Positions 34,911-44,218 of a stretch of DNA of 63,496 bases are shown one piece after another. The position numbers were made by a program, and so were the translations under genes. The stretch is from Actinomycetota bacterium (GTDB taxonomy: Bacteria > Actinomycetota > Actinomycetes > S36-B12 > CAIYMF01): positions 1 to 63,496 of the forward strand of contig JAPLAU010000002.1 in the NCBI GenBank assembly GCA_026393115.1, in the 5' to 3' direction. How positions within the stretch are numbered: the stretch's first letter is position 1; every line of letters begins with the position of its first letter. The notes under the pieces are model-generated. The model saw only the letters and a list, made by a program, of their open reading frames with translations. It was not told where the DNA came from and did not search any database.

Positions 34911-36877
34911 GACGCACCCACCTTCGATACTCCTTCTTTGGCCTGAAGTTCGGCGCTATCCAGCAATTCGTACGGATCGGGAACACCGAAGCCGTAGGGG
35001 TCGGACGTGACCACGGGCAACACGGGGAAGTTCTCGTGCGGAACGGGAGTTTCAGTTTGCGCTTCGAGCGTGTGAGCACCCCACGGGTTTCCTGGTGCCA
35101 ACTTTCCGCTACGCCATGACGTGATCATCGCGTAGAGGAAGATCAGCATGCCGATTCCGATGACGTACGCGCCGATCGTCGAGATCCAGTTCGCAATGTT
35201 GAAGGCCTGGTCGAACTGAAGAACCCGTCGAGGCATTCCCTGAAGGCCTGCAACAAACATGGCGAAGAAGGTCACCTGGAATCCGACGAAGGCGGTCCAG
35301 AAGCCGATGGCACCGATGAGTTCGTCGAGGTAGCGGTTCGTCATCTTCGGGAACCAGTAGGCGATGGCGCCCATGGCTCCGAAGAGTCCGGCACCCATCA
35401 GCATGAAGTGGAAGTGCGCCACAACAAACATGCTGCCGTGCATGTACTGGTCAACGGGAGTGTCCGAGAGGTACACGCCCGTGATTCCGCCAATGACCTT
35501 GTTCCAGATCACCGCGTACACGGCCATCATCGGAAGTTTCATCCACGGCTTGCCGCGCCACATCGTTCCGAGCATCACCAGCAGCAGGAAACTGAAGGGA
35601 ATCGAGATCATCTCAGTCGACATCATGAACGGGTAGTTCGACGACGGCGCCCAACCGGTCATGTACATGTGGTGCACCCACACGACCGCGCTGAGGCCAA
35701 CAATTCCGAAGATGCCCGCGATAGCCAACTTGTAGGAGAACAGCGGCTTACGCAGGAAGACGGGCATGATTTCGAGCAGGGCCGCCGTCGCCGGAATCAC
35801 GATGACGTAGACCTCAGGGTGACCGAGTAGCCAGAAGAGGTTCTCGTACAGCCACACACTTCCGCCGCTTGCGGGCGTATAGAAGGAGGTCTGTAGCATT
35901 CGATCGCTCAGCGCAAGAATCTGCGAGTACTGGAACATGGGGAACCAGATGAGTCCCATGATCGACGAACCGACCACGCCATAGACGAAGATCGGAACAC
36001 GACTCCAGGTCATACCGCGAGCCCTCATCGTGACAACCGTGGTGATGAGGTTGACGCTCGCGATTCCGGTGGAGAACGCGAACACGATGATGCAGATCTG
36101 GTAACCGATCATGCCTACGGGTGCTTGATCAGCCAGCGGTTGGTACACCGTCCAGCCGTCACGGATACCGCCCATGAGCAGGTTGCTCACCAGAGGCGGA
36201 ATGGCCGCGACCAGCAGCCACAGACTCAGTGCGTTCAAGCGCGGGAACGCCATGTCGCGCGCACCACACATGATCGGCACGATGAAGTTACCGAGCGGGC
36301 CGGTCACCGCGATGATCATCGCGATGATCATCACGATGCCGTGCGTACCGATGAGTGAGTTGTAGAAGTTGGGGTTGAACACCTCGGCCCACGTGACGCC
36401 CAGCTCGGTGCGAATGAGCATGGCCAAGAGGCCACCGAGTCCAAAAAGAATCAGCGCCACGATCAGGTACTGAATACCGACGACCTTGTGGTCGGTCGTG
36501 TACTTCCAGAACTTCTTGCGCCCCATGTCCTTACCCGACATGTACTCGGCATCAGCGTGCGTGAGGTCGTGGCCGAGCATCCAGCGGATCGGCCCCGCGA
36601 AGGCACCGATGCCAGCCATGAATCCGATGATCCAGCCGATGTACATCATGGTGATCTGCTGCTGAAGGCCGTCGGGAAGCGAGAGGTTGTTCTGCTGCCC
36701 ACCGCCGGTGACCTTTTGAACAATCGCGCCGGTGATGAAGTAGAAGATCGCGGCCAACACAATTCCGCTGACCACTGCGGTTACGAAGTTTGTGCGGTGC
36801 AGGAAGCCGCCAGGCTTGCCGACCTGCCGAGGCTGCGGCACATGCTTCTGCTCATAAATCACTGCAGTGTCACTCAT
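34907..36877 (-). CDS. ctaD: Cytochrome c oxidase subunit I
   Basis: 656 residues. The catalytic core begins at KYTTDHKVVGIQYL (about residue 147). Low-spin haem histidine in GTHGIVMI (about 203), CuB and the cross-linked tyrosine in LLGHPEVYVIVIP (about 372), HH in VWVHHMYMTGW (about 421), and haem ligands in VVAHFHFMLMG (about 508). About 145 residues with two extra helices precede the core, which is not usual for classical CtaD. ATG 36877 overlaps the subunit II stop; the longer frame lies inside that gene. Confidence 0.93.
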   Translation of the reverse strand: MSDTAVIYEQKHVPQPRQVGKPGGFLHRTNFVTAVVSGIVLAAIFYFITGAIVQKVTGGGQQNNLSLPDGLQQQITMMYIGWIIGFMAGIGAFAGPIRWMLGHDLTHADAEYMSGKDMGRKKFWKYTTDHKVVGIQYLIVALILFGLGGLLAMLIRTELGVTWAEVFNPNFYNSLIGTHGIVMIIAMIIAVTGPLGNFIVPIMCGARDMAFPRLNALSLWLLVAAIPPLVSNLLMGGIRDGWTVYQPLADQAPVGMIGYQICIIVFAFSTGIASVNLITTVVTMRARGMTWSRVPIFVYGVVGSSIMGLIWFPMFQYSQILALSDRMLQTSFYTPASGGSVWLYENLFWLLGHPEVYVIVIPATAALLEIMPVFLRKPLFSYKLAIAGIFGIVGLSAVVWVHHMYMTGWAPSSNYPFMMSTEMISIPFSFLLLVMLGTMWRGKPWMKLPMMAVYAVIWNKVIGGITGVYLSDTPVDQYMHGSMFVVAHFHFMLMGAGLFGAMGAIAYWFPKMTNRYLDELIGAIGFWTAFVGFQVTFFAMFVAGLQGMPRRVLQFDQAFNIANWISTIGAYVIGIGMLIFLYAMITSWRSGKLAPGNPWGAHTLEAQTETPVPHENFPVLPVVTSDPYGFGVPDPYELLDSAELQAKEGVSKVGAS

Positions 36878-37743
36878 GATGTCCTCGCCCCTCCCTGCTC
36901 GCGAACCCACGACTCGAACTGCTCTTGGGTCACCACCCGAAGGTTGGTTTCCATATACGCGTGATGCAGACCGCACAGTTCAGCGCAACGAATGTTGAAT
37001 GTTCCGAGCTTGTTAGGCGTAAATCCGGTGTTGGTGATGGCGCCGGGGTTAACGTCGATTTTCACGCCGGCTTCAACAACCCAGAAGCTATGTATGACGT
37101 CGAGTGACGTGACATTGAAGTAGAGCGGGACATTAACCGGCACCACGAGTTCGGACGATGTGATCTTGCCTTGATCGGGATACTCGAAACTCCACAACCA
37201 CTGCTGACCCGTGACGTTGATATCGATTGCCTTGGCCGAATTGGGCTGCTGATTTGCAGCCACCGACCCGTACGACGACGCGGTGATGGTCGCCAGCTCA
37301 ACCAAGCCCCAAATCACGAGGAAGGCCGCCAGCAAACTGCACACCGTGATCCACGCAACCACCGCCACACCATTGGTTCGAATGGCGGGGCCCTCTTCAG
37401 TCGGCTCTTCTTCGCTCTTCACCTTGCCCCAGCCGCCCCACCAGCTGTAGGTGATGATCGCAAGGGTGAAGCCCATGAGCGGTGCACACGTGAACGTGAG
37501 CACGTACATGGTCTTTTCGATCTCGCCTTGAATATCGGAGGCGGGACCGCCACTGAGATTCATGAAAGCGACCATCACGAAGGTCAGCGCGATGATGACC
37601 GCGGAGATGATGACGGTCAGCAAGATGATGCGGCGTGCGTAGGGACGGTTCATCCACCGACTAACAAGGTGCATGCCCGCAGGACGGTTAGTGGGGTTTT
37701 CGGGCTCTTCGGCTTCTGGTGTTCGCTCGTCCACTGTCGACAT
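36874..37743 (-). CDS. ctaC: Cytochrome c oxidase subunit II
   Basis: 289 residues. Three membrane helices are predicted (about 38-64, 79-103 and 126-151) where the family normally has two. The CuA domain is intact: DVIHSFWV (about 220) and RCAELCGLHHAYM (about 255-267) give the two Cys, two His, Glu and Met ligands. It takes electrons from a cytochrome c or cupredoxin donor. No signal lipobox is visible. It lies between the cupredoxin gene (1-base gap) and subunit I. Confidence 0.93.
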   Translation of the reverse strand: MSTVDERTPEAEEPENPTNRPAGMHLVSRWMNRPYARRIILLTVIISAVIIALTFVMVAFMNLSGGPASDIQGEIEKTMYVLTFTCAPLMGFTLAIITYSWWGGWGKVKSEEEPTEEGPAIRTNGVAVVAWITVCSLLAAFLVIWGLVELATITASSYGSVAANQQPNSAKAIDINVTGQQWLWSFEYPDQGKITSSELVVPVNVPLYFNVTSLDVIHSFWVVEAGVKIDVNPGAITNTGFTPNKLGTFNIRCAELCGLHHAYMETNLRVVTQEQFESWVREQGGARTS

Positions 37744-37744
37744 G

Positions 37745-38449
37745 TCAGACCACCGTGACCGTTCCGCTCATGAACCCACGCTGACTCATGGGTCCTCCGA
37801 ATTCGACGTAGCCATTGCCGCAGGGGAATTCGCAGTTCCAGACGTAAGTTCCAGGTGCCCCGGTGATGAACGAGAACGTGACGTCAATCGGCTTGGGGTA
37901 CCCGTTCGCCTCATTGGGTGCCTTGTCACTTTGCGCCGGCACGGGGACGTTCACGAAGAAGTACGGCTGGGTGCTTTGGGGGTACTGGTGGATGGTGAAG
38001 GTGTGGGCAACGTTAGCGGGATCGATTCCCGGCAACTCCTTGCCCGCGTAACTCGCCTTGTTACCCACGGTGCCCGATACCTTGGCAAGCCACGGGTTGT
38101 AGATCTGTCCGCCGGTGTCGTACTGGTGGATCGTCATCGTGACCAGAGAGTGCGCGGGAAGTTGCAGCGTGGTCGACGGCGAGTAGAACGGCCAACCCTG
38201 ACTCGCGGCCACAACTGTCGTCTCGCCGGCAGGAATGTCGGGGCCTGACTGGCTCGCCGAGGGGTTCGGGAAAATCGACAACTCCAGGGTGGCGTGATTC
38301 AACTCGCCCTGATCGGTGGTCGCCTTACCGGCAGGCGTTGCAGTGATTGATGGCGGCTCACTTCCGCGCGCGTGCACGGTAACGGCCGTGCCCGCGACAA
38401 CGACGATGCCGATGAGCACTGTCAGCACAGCCCAGAGGGCACGCTTCAC
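37745..38449 (-). CDS. Membrane-anchored cupredoxin
   Basis: 234 residues: N-terminal membrane anchor (about 4-26), a linker, then a beta-sandwich. C-terminal WNCEFPCGNGYVEFGG and SQRGFMSGTVTVV resemble the copper loop of subunit II/plastocyanin-like proteins, with earlier histidines in TIHQYD and AHTFTIHQYP. As the first gene of the oxidase operon it may act as an electron donor to CuA or in copper delivery. GTG 38449 follows GAGGAC. It diverges from ctaG. Confidence 0.78.
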   Translation of the reverse strand: MKRALWAVLTVLIGIVVVAGTAVTVHARGSEPPSITATPAGKATTDQGELNHATLELSIFPNPSASQSGPDIPAGETTVVAASQGWPFYSPSTTLQLPAHSLVTMTIHQYDTGGQIYNPWLAKVSGTVGNKASYAGKELPGIDPANVAHTFTIHQYPQSTQPYFFVNVPVPAQSDKAPNEANGYPKPIDVTFSFITGAPGTYVWNCEFPCGNGYVEFGGPMSQRGFMSGTVTVV

Positions 38450-38555
38450 TGCGTCCTCATTCCTGCTAGGTGGAACCCTGCGGATCCTAGATAGGGAGAG
38501 TATCGGGTTCGGGCAGATTTGGGGAGATTCTCCACGCGCAAACTACGATGGTTCG

Positions 38556-39437
38556 ATGCCGGGTCCCTTCGTCGAGTTCCTTTCGCGATGGACCGTTGAT
38601 CCCTTCATTGCGGTTAACCTCGCGTTGGCTGTGGTTGCCTACCTGTGGGCCGCTCAGCGGGTGAACCTTCGAGACCCCGACCTACCCTGGCCGCGCGTGG
38701 CCACCGGGTGCTTCATCGGGGCTATTGCGCTCTTGGGACTGGTGTACCTCGGACCCATGGCCGCGTGGGCGCACACCTTCCTCTGGGTGCACATGGCACA
38801 GCATCTCGTCGCGATGATGGTCGTTGCGCCGCTGCTGGTGTTAAGCGCGCCGGTGACGCTCATCTTTCGAGCGAGCAGTGCTGCGGCACGACGGCGCTGG
38901 GTTGTACCCGTACTGCGAAGCACCGTGGTTCGCTGGCTGACCAACCCGCTATTCATTTGGTTGTTCTTCGCCGCCGTGTTGTTCGGTGTTCACTTCACCC
39001 CCTTCTACGACTGGGCTTTGCGCAACCACGACGCCGACACGTTTCTGAAGCAGCCGCTCTTCCTGATCGCAGGCTTCCTGTTCTACTTCCCCCTGATCGG
39101 CTCAAATCTTCAACCGCGTCGCCCGACCCACGCCGTGCGACTGTTGCTGATGGCCTCGATCATGGTTCCCGAAGCCATCATCGGCGCATCCCTGTTTTTC
39201 GCATCCGTTCCGCTCTACGCAACCTTCGTCAGCGTTGACCGACCGTTCGGCCCCGACGCGCTGTCTGACCAGCACCTCGCAGGCGCATGTATGTGGGCGT
39301 TCATCATGGTGATGGACACCTTCTGGATGATGGACATGGTGCGCGGCTGGATCACTAGTGAAGAGGCCCGCGGTCGACGCATCGATGCCGAGATCGCGGC
39401 CGAACAGGCGCTCGCGGCGAAGGGGGAAACGTCATGA
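38556..39437 (+). CDS. ctaG: Cytochrome c oxidase assembly protein (CtaG-type)
   Basis: 293 residues with about seven membrane helices. Typical caa3_CtaG elements: FLWVHMAQHLVAMMVVAPLL (about 75-94), LFGVHFTPFYDW (about 144) and late DQHLAGACMWAFI (about 244). The family inserts copper into the oxidase. The frame extends upstream into the antisense of the cupredoxin gene, but ATG 38556 matches the family start (FVEFLSRWTVDP). It overlaps the downstream thioredoxin-like gene by 4 bases. Confidence 0.87.
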   Translation: MPGPFVEFLSRWTVDPFIAVNLALAVVAYLWAAQRVNLRDPDLPWPRVATGCFIGAIALLGLVYLGPMAAWAHTFLWVHMAQHLVAMMVVAPLLVLSAPVTLIFRASSAAARRRWVVPVLRSTVVRWLTNPLFIWLFFAAVLFGVHFTPFYDWALRNHDADTFLKQPLFLIAGFLFYFPLIGSNLQPRRPTHAVRLLLMASIMVPEAIIGASLFFASVPLYATFVSVDRPFGPDALSDQHLAGACMWAFIMVMDTFWMMDMVRGWITSEEARGRRIDAEIAAEQALAAKGETS

Positions 39438-40018
39438 GGCGCCTGGTGGGGCTGGGTGTGCTGATTGCGGCGAGCGCCACGGTGGCCGCCTGCTCACTCC
39501 TACCGGTTCTTCCGGCGCCCACTCCGTCGGCCATTGCCACCGCCTCGTCTACTGACGACATCTCGCTGGGCCTGACTCGGTATCCCATCGGCGAACGTAA
39601 GGCCGTCGATGGAGTCACCGGAGCCACGCTCGATGGAAAGCAACTCGATATCACGTCGTTACGCGGCCGCATTGTCGTAATCAATGCTTGGGCCTCATGG
39701 TGCGATCCCTGTCAAGAGGAATTGCCCGTACTGGTCGGTGTTGCCAACTCGTCCGATCCGAAGTCGGTGTCGTTTGTCGGGCTCGATGTGAATGACACTG
39801 TCGATGCCGCAAACGCGATGGTGAAGAAGTTCGCAATTCCGTACGCGAGCATCATCGACAAGGGCGCCCACCTGCTCGCACACATACCGGGAGTTCCTCC
39901 CGAGGCGATTCCCAGCACCGTGGTGCTTGACCGCCAGGGTCGCGTCGCCGCACGGGTGATTGGCACGGTCAAACCCGGAATGCTCGAACCCGTGATTGCC
40001 GAGCTTCAAGCGGAGTAG
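39434..40018 (+). CDS. TlpA/ResA-type thioredoxin-like lipoprotein
   Basis: 194 residues. Lipoprotein signal with lipobox TVAAC (Cys about 20), a disordered proline/alanine linker, then the thioredoxin fold with WASWCDPCQEELP (about 90-102; WCxxC active site) and the cis-proline loop PEAIPSTVV (about 156). It reduces disulfides outside the membrane; next to ctaG, maturation of CuA or of cytochrome c is likely. ATG 39434 overlaps ctaG. Confidence 0.9.
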   Translation: MRRLVGLGVLIAASATVAACSLLPVLPAPTPSAIATASSTDDISLGLTRYPIGERKAVDGVTGATLDGKQLDITSLRGRIVVINAWASWCDPCQEELPVLVGVANSSDPKSVSFVGLDVNDTVDAANAMVKKFAIPYASIIDKGAHLLAHIPGVPPEAIPSTVVLDRQGRVAARVIGTVKPGMLEPVIAELQAE

Positions 40019-40043
40019 CCGGTCACCCCCTACGCTGGCCCAC

Positions 40044-41099
40044 ATGTCTCCTTCACGTGCATCAATCTCGTCGGCCGCTCAGTACCGCGTGGCGCGCCTG
40101 ATGGATGCTCTTTCTGATCGGGCCGCCACTCGCTTCAGTGGAGGTACACGGACCGTCGACGGGCAGGTGCTCGAACCGCACCTTGCCATGGTGCTCGCAC
40201 TCAACGACCGCATCCGGCCCGAGCGCAACATCGCACCGGTTGATGAGCAGCGCGCTGCCATGCGTGCGAGCGCGGCCATCGCCGCCGGAGTTCCCATTCC
40301 AGTCGGACCGGTGCGTGAACTCACCGTCGATGGCGCGGAAGGACCGCTCGCTGCGCGGCATTACGCACCGCCCTCCGGTTCACCCAATCGCCCACTGCTC
40401 GTGTTCTTCCACGGTGGCGGTTGGGTAGTCGGCGATCTTGAAACCCACGATCAGCCCTGCCGGCTTCTCGCCAAGTTCGCCGACGTTCACGTACTGTCGG
40501 TCGATTACCGATTGGCGCCCGAGCACCCCTACCCCGCGGCCGTGAACGATTCAGTCGCAGCGTTCGCCTGGGCGGTCGCACACGCGGCCGAACTCGGCGC
40601 TGACCCCACCAAGGTCGCCGTCGGTGGCGACAGCGCGGGGGGCAACCTCGCAGCGGTCGTCAGTCAGGTGACCCGCGATACCGGAACCCCAATGCCGGTG
40701 GCGCAATTGCTGCTGTACCCCGGAACGGACGCAAGCGTCGACCGACCTTCCAAGAACCTCTTCGCCGACGGCTTCTTCCTCACTCGCACGGCCATGGACT
40801 GGTACTGGGACACCTACTCGGCGGGTGGCGACCGCACCGACCCGAAGATGTCACCGCTCTGCGCTTCAAATCTCGAGGGGCTGCCTCCGGCCATCCTTAC
40901 CACGGCCGCATTCGATCCGCTGCGTGATGAAGGTGAGGCGTACGCAGACGCACTGCGCGCCGCAGGTGTGACGGTTGTACTGCGCCGCGCACCCGGACTC
41001 GTTCACGGCTACTTCAGCATGACCGGTATCCACCGAGCCTCACTCGAAGAATCACTCGCCGTCGCCGGAGCCTTCGGGGCACTGCTCGACACCGTGTGA
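40044..41099 (+). CDS. Alpha/beta hydrolase (HSL-type esterase)
   Basis: 351 residues, hormone-sensitive-lipase family. Oxyanion motif FFHGGGWVVGD (about 116-126), nucleophile in GGDSAGGNLA (about 194-203), acid in FDPLRDEG (about 291) and histidine in LVHGYFSM (about 322). It cleaves short-chain esters. ATG 40044 chosen from the start of protein-like sequence; no clear ribosome site. Followed by the strong hairpin at 41114-41158. Confidence 0.9.
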   Translation: MSPSRASISSAAQYRVARLMDALSDRAATRFSGGTRTVDGQVLEPHLAMVLALNDRIRPERNIAPVDEQRAAMRASAAIAAGVPIPVGPVRELTVDGAEGPLAARHYAPPSGSPNRPLLVFFHGGGWVVGDLETHDQPCRLLAKFADVHVLSVDYRLAPEHPYPAAVNDSVAAFAWAVAHAAELGADPTKVAVGGDSAGGNLAAVVSQVTRDTGTPMPVAQLLLYPGTDASVDRPSKNLFADGFFLTRTAMDWYWDTYSAGGDRTDPKMSPLCASNLEGLPPAILTTAAFDPLRDEGEAYADALRAAGVTVVLRRAPGLVHGYFSMTGIHRASLEESLAVAGAFGALLDTV

Positions 41100-41113
41100 C
41101 GCGCACAGCCCGA

Positions 41114-41158
41114 TCTCTGGGCAATACGGTGCACTTTCCGCACCGATTTGCCCAGAGA
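41114..41158. terminator. Long hairpin between convergent genes (bidirectional terminator)
   Basis: TCTCTGGGCAA at 41114-41124 pairs perfectly with TTGCCCAGAGA at 41148-41158. After a two-base internal mismatch, CGGTGC (41127-41132) pairs with GCACCG (41140-41145) around a 7-base loop. The 17-pair stem lies 15 bases after the esterase stop and 6 bases from the stop of the leftward serine hydrolase gene. There is no T-tract, as is common for actinobacterial terminators. Confidence 0.75.
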
Positions 41159-41163
41159 ATGAG

Positions 41164-42600
41164 CTAACTGGCGCTTTCGAGCACCACGGTGAGCGCTTGA
41201 ATCTTGGGCGGACTTTCCGGGCTCAGTCGCACCTCAAGTTTGGCGGTGCCACTGTCGCTCTCAACCCACCAACGAGCATGAGCGGGTGAGTCGGACTCAA
41301 TCGCGCGATCACCGCGGTGCCACTGGCCCAAAGCCTCAGCAGCGCGCTGCCAGTCGGCTCGCCGATCGATGCGGGGAAAGTCGCGGTCGATGTTGACGGC
41401 GAATTGCGCATCGGCTACGTCGCTATTCCATTCGGTGAGCAGCGACTCAACGATCACCATCGCCGAGATGGTGTGCGGCCACAACTCACTCTCTACGGCA
41501 CGCGTCTGAGTTCCAGCGACGATTTCTTCAATCGCCGCAGTCAACGTCGCGCTCATATTGGCGTAGGTGCGGTTTCCGAGGCCGACGACGGCCCACCCCG
41601 TTCCGACATGCCAACGCATATGTGAACCGAATCCCGGATAGCCACCGCTATGACTTAGGAAGCGGCCGAGTGGAATGTCATCGGAGACGCGCAGACCGAA
41701 GCAATACGACGATGTACTCACGTACACAGTGTCATCGCCGTCGTCACTAGGCGTTCGCGTGAGCGTCGTGCCGATGAACTTCTGTGCAGTTTGCATCTCG
41801 AGTCGACTGGCCCGCGACAGCGGGTGGGAGTCGTTCACTCCTGAGAGCGCGTTCTGAAACCCTGCAACCCAATGGGCCAAGTCCTCGACGGTGCTGAGCA
41901 ACCCACCCATCGGACTAAATGCACCGGGGCCCGTGAAGGGCTCAGGAACTAGGCCAGCCGCGGTCGGGGCATAGCCCTGAGCAAGGTGTGCGGCGTCGAC
42001 ATCGGCGGCCACGAATCGCGTCGATGAAAGGCCTAGCGGCTCAAGCAGTTCAGCATGAACGACATCGCGGTAATCGATACCCGTTGCCGACGAGATCACA
42101 CGACCGAGCAATGCGTACGCGAGATTGGAGTACTCGAAAACCAACCGAGGCGATCGTGCAAATGACACACCTGAAGCCACCATCGCATCGAATGCGTCGA
42201 TGGCGAGATCTTCCTGCCGATCACCCCACGGGTCGTCGGTAGGAAAGCCCGCCTGCATCGTCAGCAGATCACGCACCGTCAGAGCGTGAAAACCCTCGGG
42301 GATGCCGATACCAGACATCCACGGACAGTGTTCGGCAATGTCGTCGTCGAGGCGCAGCACGCCGCGATCACGCAACAACAACACTGCCGCGGCGGTGAAG
42401 CTCTTCGTCATGGAGGCGATGCGGAACACCGTGTTGGCGCCGGGCACCTCACTCTCGCCGAGTACTCGCTGTCCCACTCCCCCGGTGTGCAGCAGTTCTC
42501 CATCGCGCAGGAGCCCGAACGCAATGCCTGGCACGTCGAGGTCACGCTGCGCGGCATCGACGTGCCGCGTGACAACTTCAACCGCCTGCGATGTCTGCAT
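41164..42600 (-). CDS. Serine hydrolase, class C beta-lactamase family
   Basis: 478 residues. Nucleophile SxxK in IASMTKSFTA (about 63), tyrosine motif EYSNLAYALLG (about 155) and the HSGGYPG loop (about 317) replacing the KTG box. No signal peptide, so it is probably a cytoplasmic esterase or peptidase rather than a resistance enzyme. A C-terminal domain of about 110 residues follows the catalytic fold. The gene starts 13 bases after the small metallopeptidase stop. Confidence 0.88.
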   Translation of the reverse strand: MQTSQAVEVVTRHVDAAQRDLDVPGIAFGLLRDGELLHTGGVGQRVLGESEVPGANTVFRIASMTKSFTAAAVLLLRDRGVLRLDDDIAEHCPWMSGIGIPEGFHALTVRDLLTMQAGFPTDDPWGDRQEDLAIDAFDAMVASGVSFARSPRLVFEYSNLAYALLGRVISSATGIDYRDVVHAELLEPLGLSSTRFVAADVDAAHLAQGYAPTAAGLVPEPFTGPGAFSPMGGLLSTVEDLAHWVAGFQNALSGVNDSHPLSRASRLEMQTAQKFIGTTLTRTPSDDGDDTVYVSTSSYCFGLRVSDDIPLGRFLSHSGGYPGFGSHMRWHVGTGWAVVGLGNRTYANMSATLTAAIEEIVAGTQTRAVESELWPHTISAMVIVESLLTEWNSDVADAQFAVNIDRDFPRIDRRADWQRAAEALGQWHRGDRAIESDSPAHARWWVESDSGTAKLEVRLSPESPPKIQALTVVLESAS

Positions 42601-42612
42601 GTGACGATCCTG

Positions 42613-42960
42613 TCAGCCCCAGCCCAACTCATGCAGCCGGTGGTCGTCGATACCGAAGTGATGCGCAATTTCATGAACCACAGTGACCACCACCTGCGTG
42701 ACCACCTCCTCGCGCGTGCGGCACGCGCGCAGAATTGGCCTGCGATAAATCGAAATGCGGTCTGGCATCGCCGCTACGTAGGTCGAGCCACGAGACGTAA
42801 GCGGAACTCCCTCGTAGAGGCCGAAGAGTTCATCGCCCGGCGGCGAGTGCTCCTCCACCACGATCACGACGTTGTCGACCATGCGTGCCAGTTCAACGGG
42901 TACCCGCTCGAGAGCCTGCGCCACGAGGTCTTCGAATTCCTCGAACGACATGTCGATCAT
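42613..42960 (-). CDS. Small zincin-like metallopeptidase (DUF1025-type)
   Basis: 115 residues with HEIAHHFGI near the C-terminus (about 97-105), an HExxH zinc site followed by an aspartate typical of the minimal zincin family. The N-terminal FEEFEDLVAQALERVP also fits. Physiological substrate unknown. ATG 42960 has GGAG 5 bases before it; the internal ATG 42951 is possible. Confidence 0.87.
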   Translation of the reverse strand: MIDMSFEEFEDLVAQALERVPVELARMVDNVVIVVEEHSPPGDELFGLYEGVPLTSRGSTYVAAMPDRISIYRRPILRACRTREEVVTQVVVTVVHEIAHHFGIDDHRLHELGWG

Positions 42961-42991
42961 GGCTCCAGCGTGCCACGTGGCAGGTCGCTCG

Positions 42992-44167
42992 CTACTCCCG
43001 TCGCAGAATTCGCCGCCCGATGAGGTGCCGACCCTCCGCGATGACTCCAGTCGCAACCTCAGCGATTCCCGAATCCTCGGACAGCCGCTCGGGTGGCAGC
43101 ACCAACTCAGCAGTGTGTCTCATCACGCCGCGCAGCGCCGGTGCATAACGCAGTTGATGTCGATACATCTGGCTCAGCTCACGGGTGGGAACGGCATCGG
43201 CCGACCACAGCGGAAGTAGCGACCACTCATTCCAGAGACGCTGCTGCGCAGCGATATCGGGAGTGCGGGGGCCCGTGAGTTCGGCTAAGCGATTAGCGGG
43301 CACATTCCCGATCAGGCCGTGGGCAAACCCCACCACATCGCCCACCATCCGTCGACAGGCTCGGTTGTGATCGGCGCCGAGTCGCGCGCCCGGCACGCGG
43401 GTGAGTCGCACGACGTCAACCAGTCCACGCAGACGCCCATGTCGATCGAGATAGGTGTGATAGCAGGCGGCGCCGAGTGCGTCACCAGCCGCAAGAGTTG
43501 TCACCGAACCCCCCGCCATGGGCACCTCAACCGAGCGATCGAGTAAGTCTTCGGCAGTGGGCGACAGACGAGGTTCGATGCTGACGCGCCAATGCAGATC
43601 GACATCAACCGGACCGCCGCCATAGTCATGCTCCCGTCGCAGCCAGGATGTCCATGCCCAGCGGACACCGGCGCCGGGAATCCAGCCATCCAGCGCACTC
43701 CATCCTTCGCCCGCAAGGGCTTCGTGAGCGCGCGCTACATCCGACGGAGCGACGAGCAGATCGATATCGCCTGGGCCGCGCGCGCCCACACTTCCCGTGC
43801 TCAACGTGCTCAGTGCGGCACCCTTCAACACCGCCACATGAATACCGGCTGACGACACGGCTTGCCAGGCGCGCAGTGTCTCGTGTGCCAAGCGCATCGC
43901 ACCGACCGAATCACGCATCGCGAGTTGTCGCACCGACCCCGCAAGTGCAGGTGACAAGCCGACCGCTTCGGAATGCAGCGACAGCAATCCCGCAACGCGG
44001 TGGGTTACCACTGCCCTGAGGAATTCGTCGGGTTCAACGTCGCTCAGGGTCGGTGAGGACGCAGGCGGCTCACCGAACTCATCAGCGAGGGCGCACCTCA
44101 CCGCGGTCACCAACTGGTCGACTGCTGCAGGGGTGAGCGGGCGGGCGCGCGAGACGGGTACGACCAT
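42992..44167 (-). CDS. Nucleotidyltransferase family protein (NTP_transf_5-like)
   Basis: 391 residues. The central catalytic pattern VLKGAALSTL, then RGPGDIDLLVAP (about 131-142; GxxDxD), then PVDVDLHWRVS (about 187) matches the uncharacterised nucleotidyltransferase family often encoded with PqqD and HprK-like proteins in peptide-modification loci. It is divergent from the glycosyltransferase that opens the 44.2-49.6 kb cassette, with 51 bases between. ATG 44167 follows GGGGGA; upstream ATG/GTG codons to 44218 have weaker sites. It might nucleotidylate a peptide, a sugar or a protein. Confidence 0.78.
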   Translation of the reverse strand: MVVPVSRARPLTPAAVDQLVTAVRCALADEFGEPPASSPTLSDVEPDEFLRAVVTHRVAGLLSLHSEAVGLSPALAGSVRQLAMRDSVGAMRLAHETLRAWQAVSSAGIHVAVLKGAALSTLSTGSVGARGPGDIDLLVAPSDVARAHEALAGEGWSALDGWIPGAGVRWAWTSWLRREHDYGGGPVDVDLHWRVSIEPRLSPTAEDLLDRSVEVPMAGGSVTTLAAGDALGAACYHTYLDRHGRLRGLVDVVRLTRVPGARLGADHNRACRRMVGDVVGFAHGLIGNVPANRLAELTGPRTPDIAAQQRLWNEWSLLPLWSADAVPTRELSQMYRHQLRYAPALRGVMRHTAELVLPPERLSEDSGIAEVATGVIAEGRHLIGRRILRRE

Positions 44168-44218
44168 TGAGTCCCCCGCACCATCCATGGCCACATCGTA
44201 GGCGGGCATGATAGGCAC

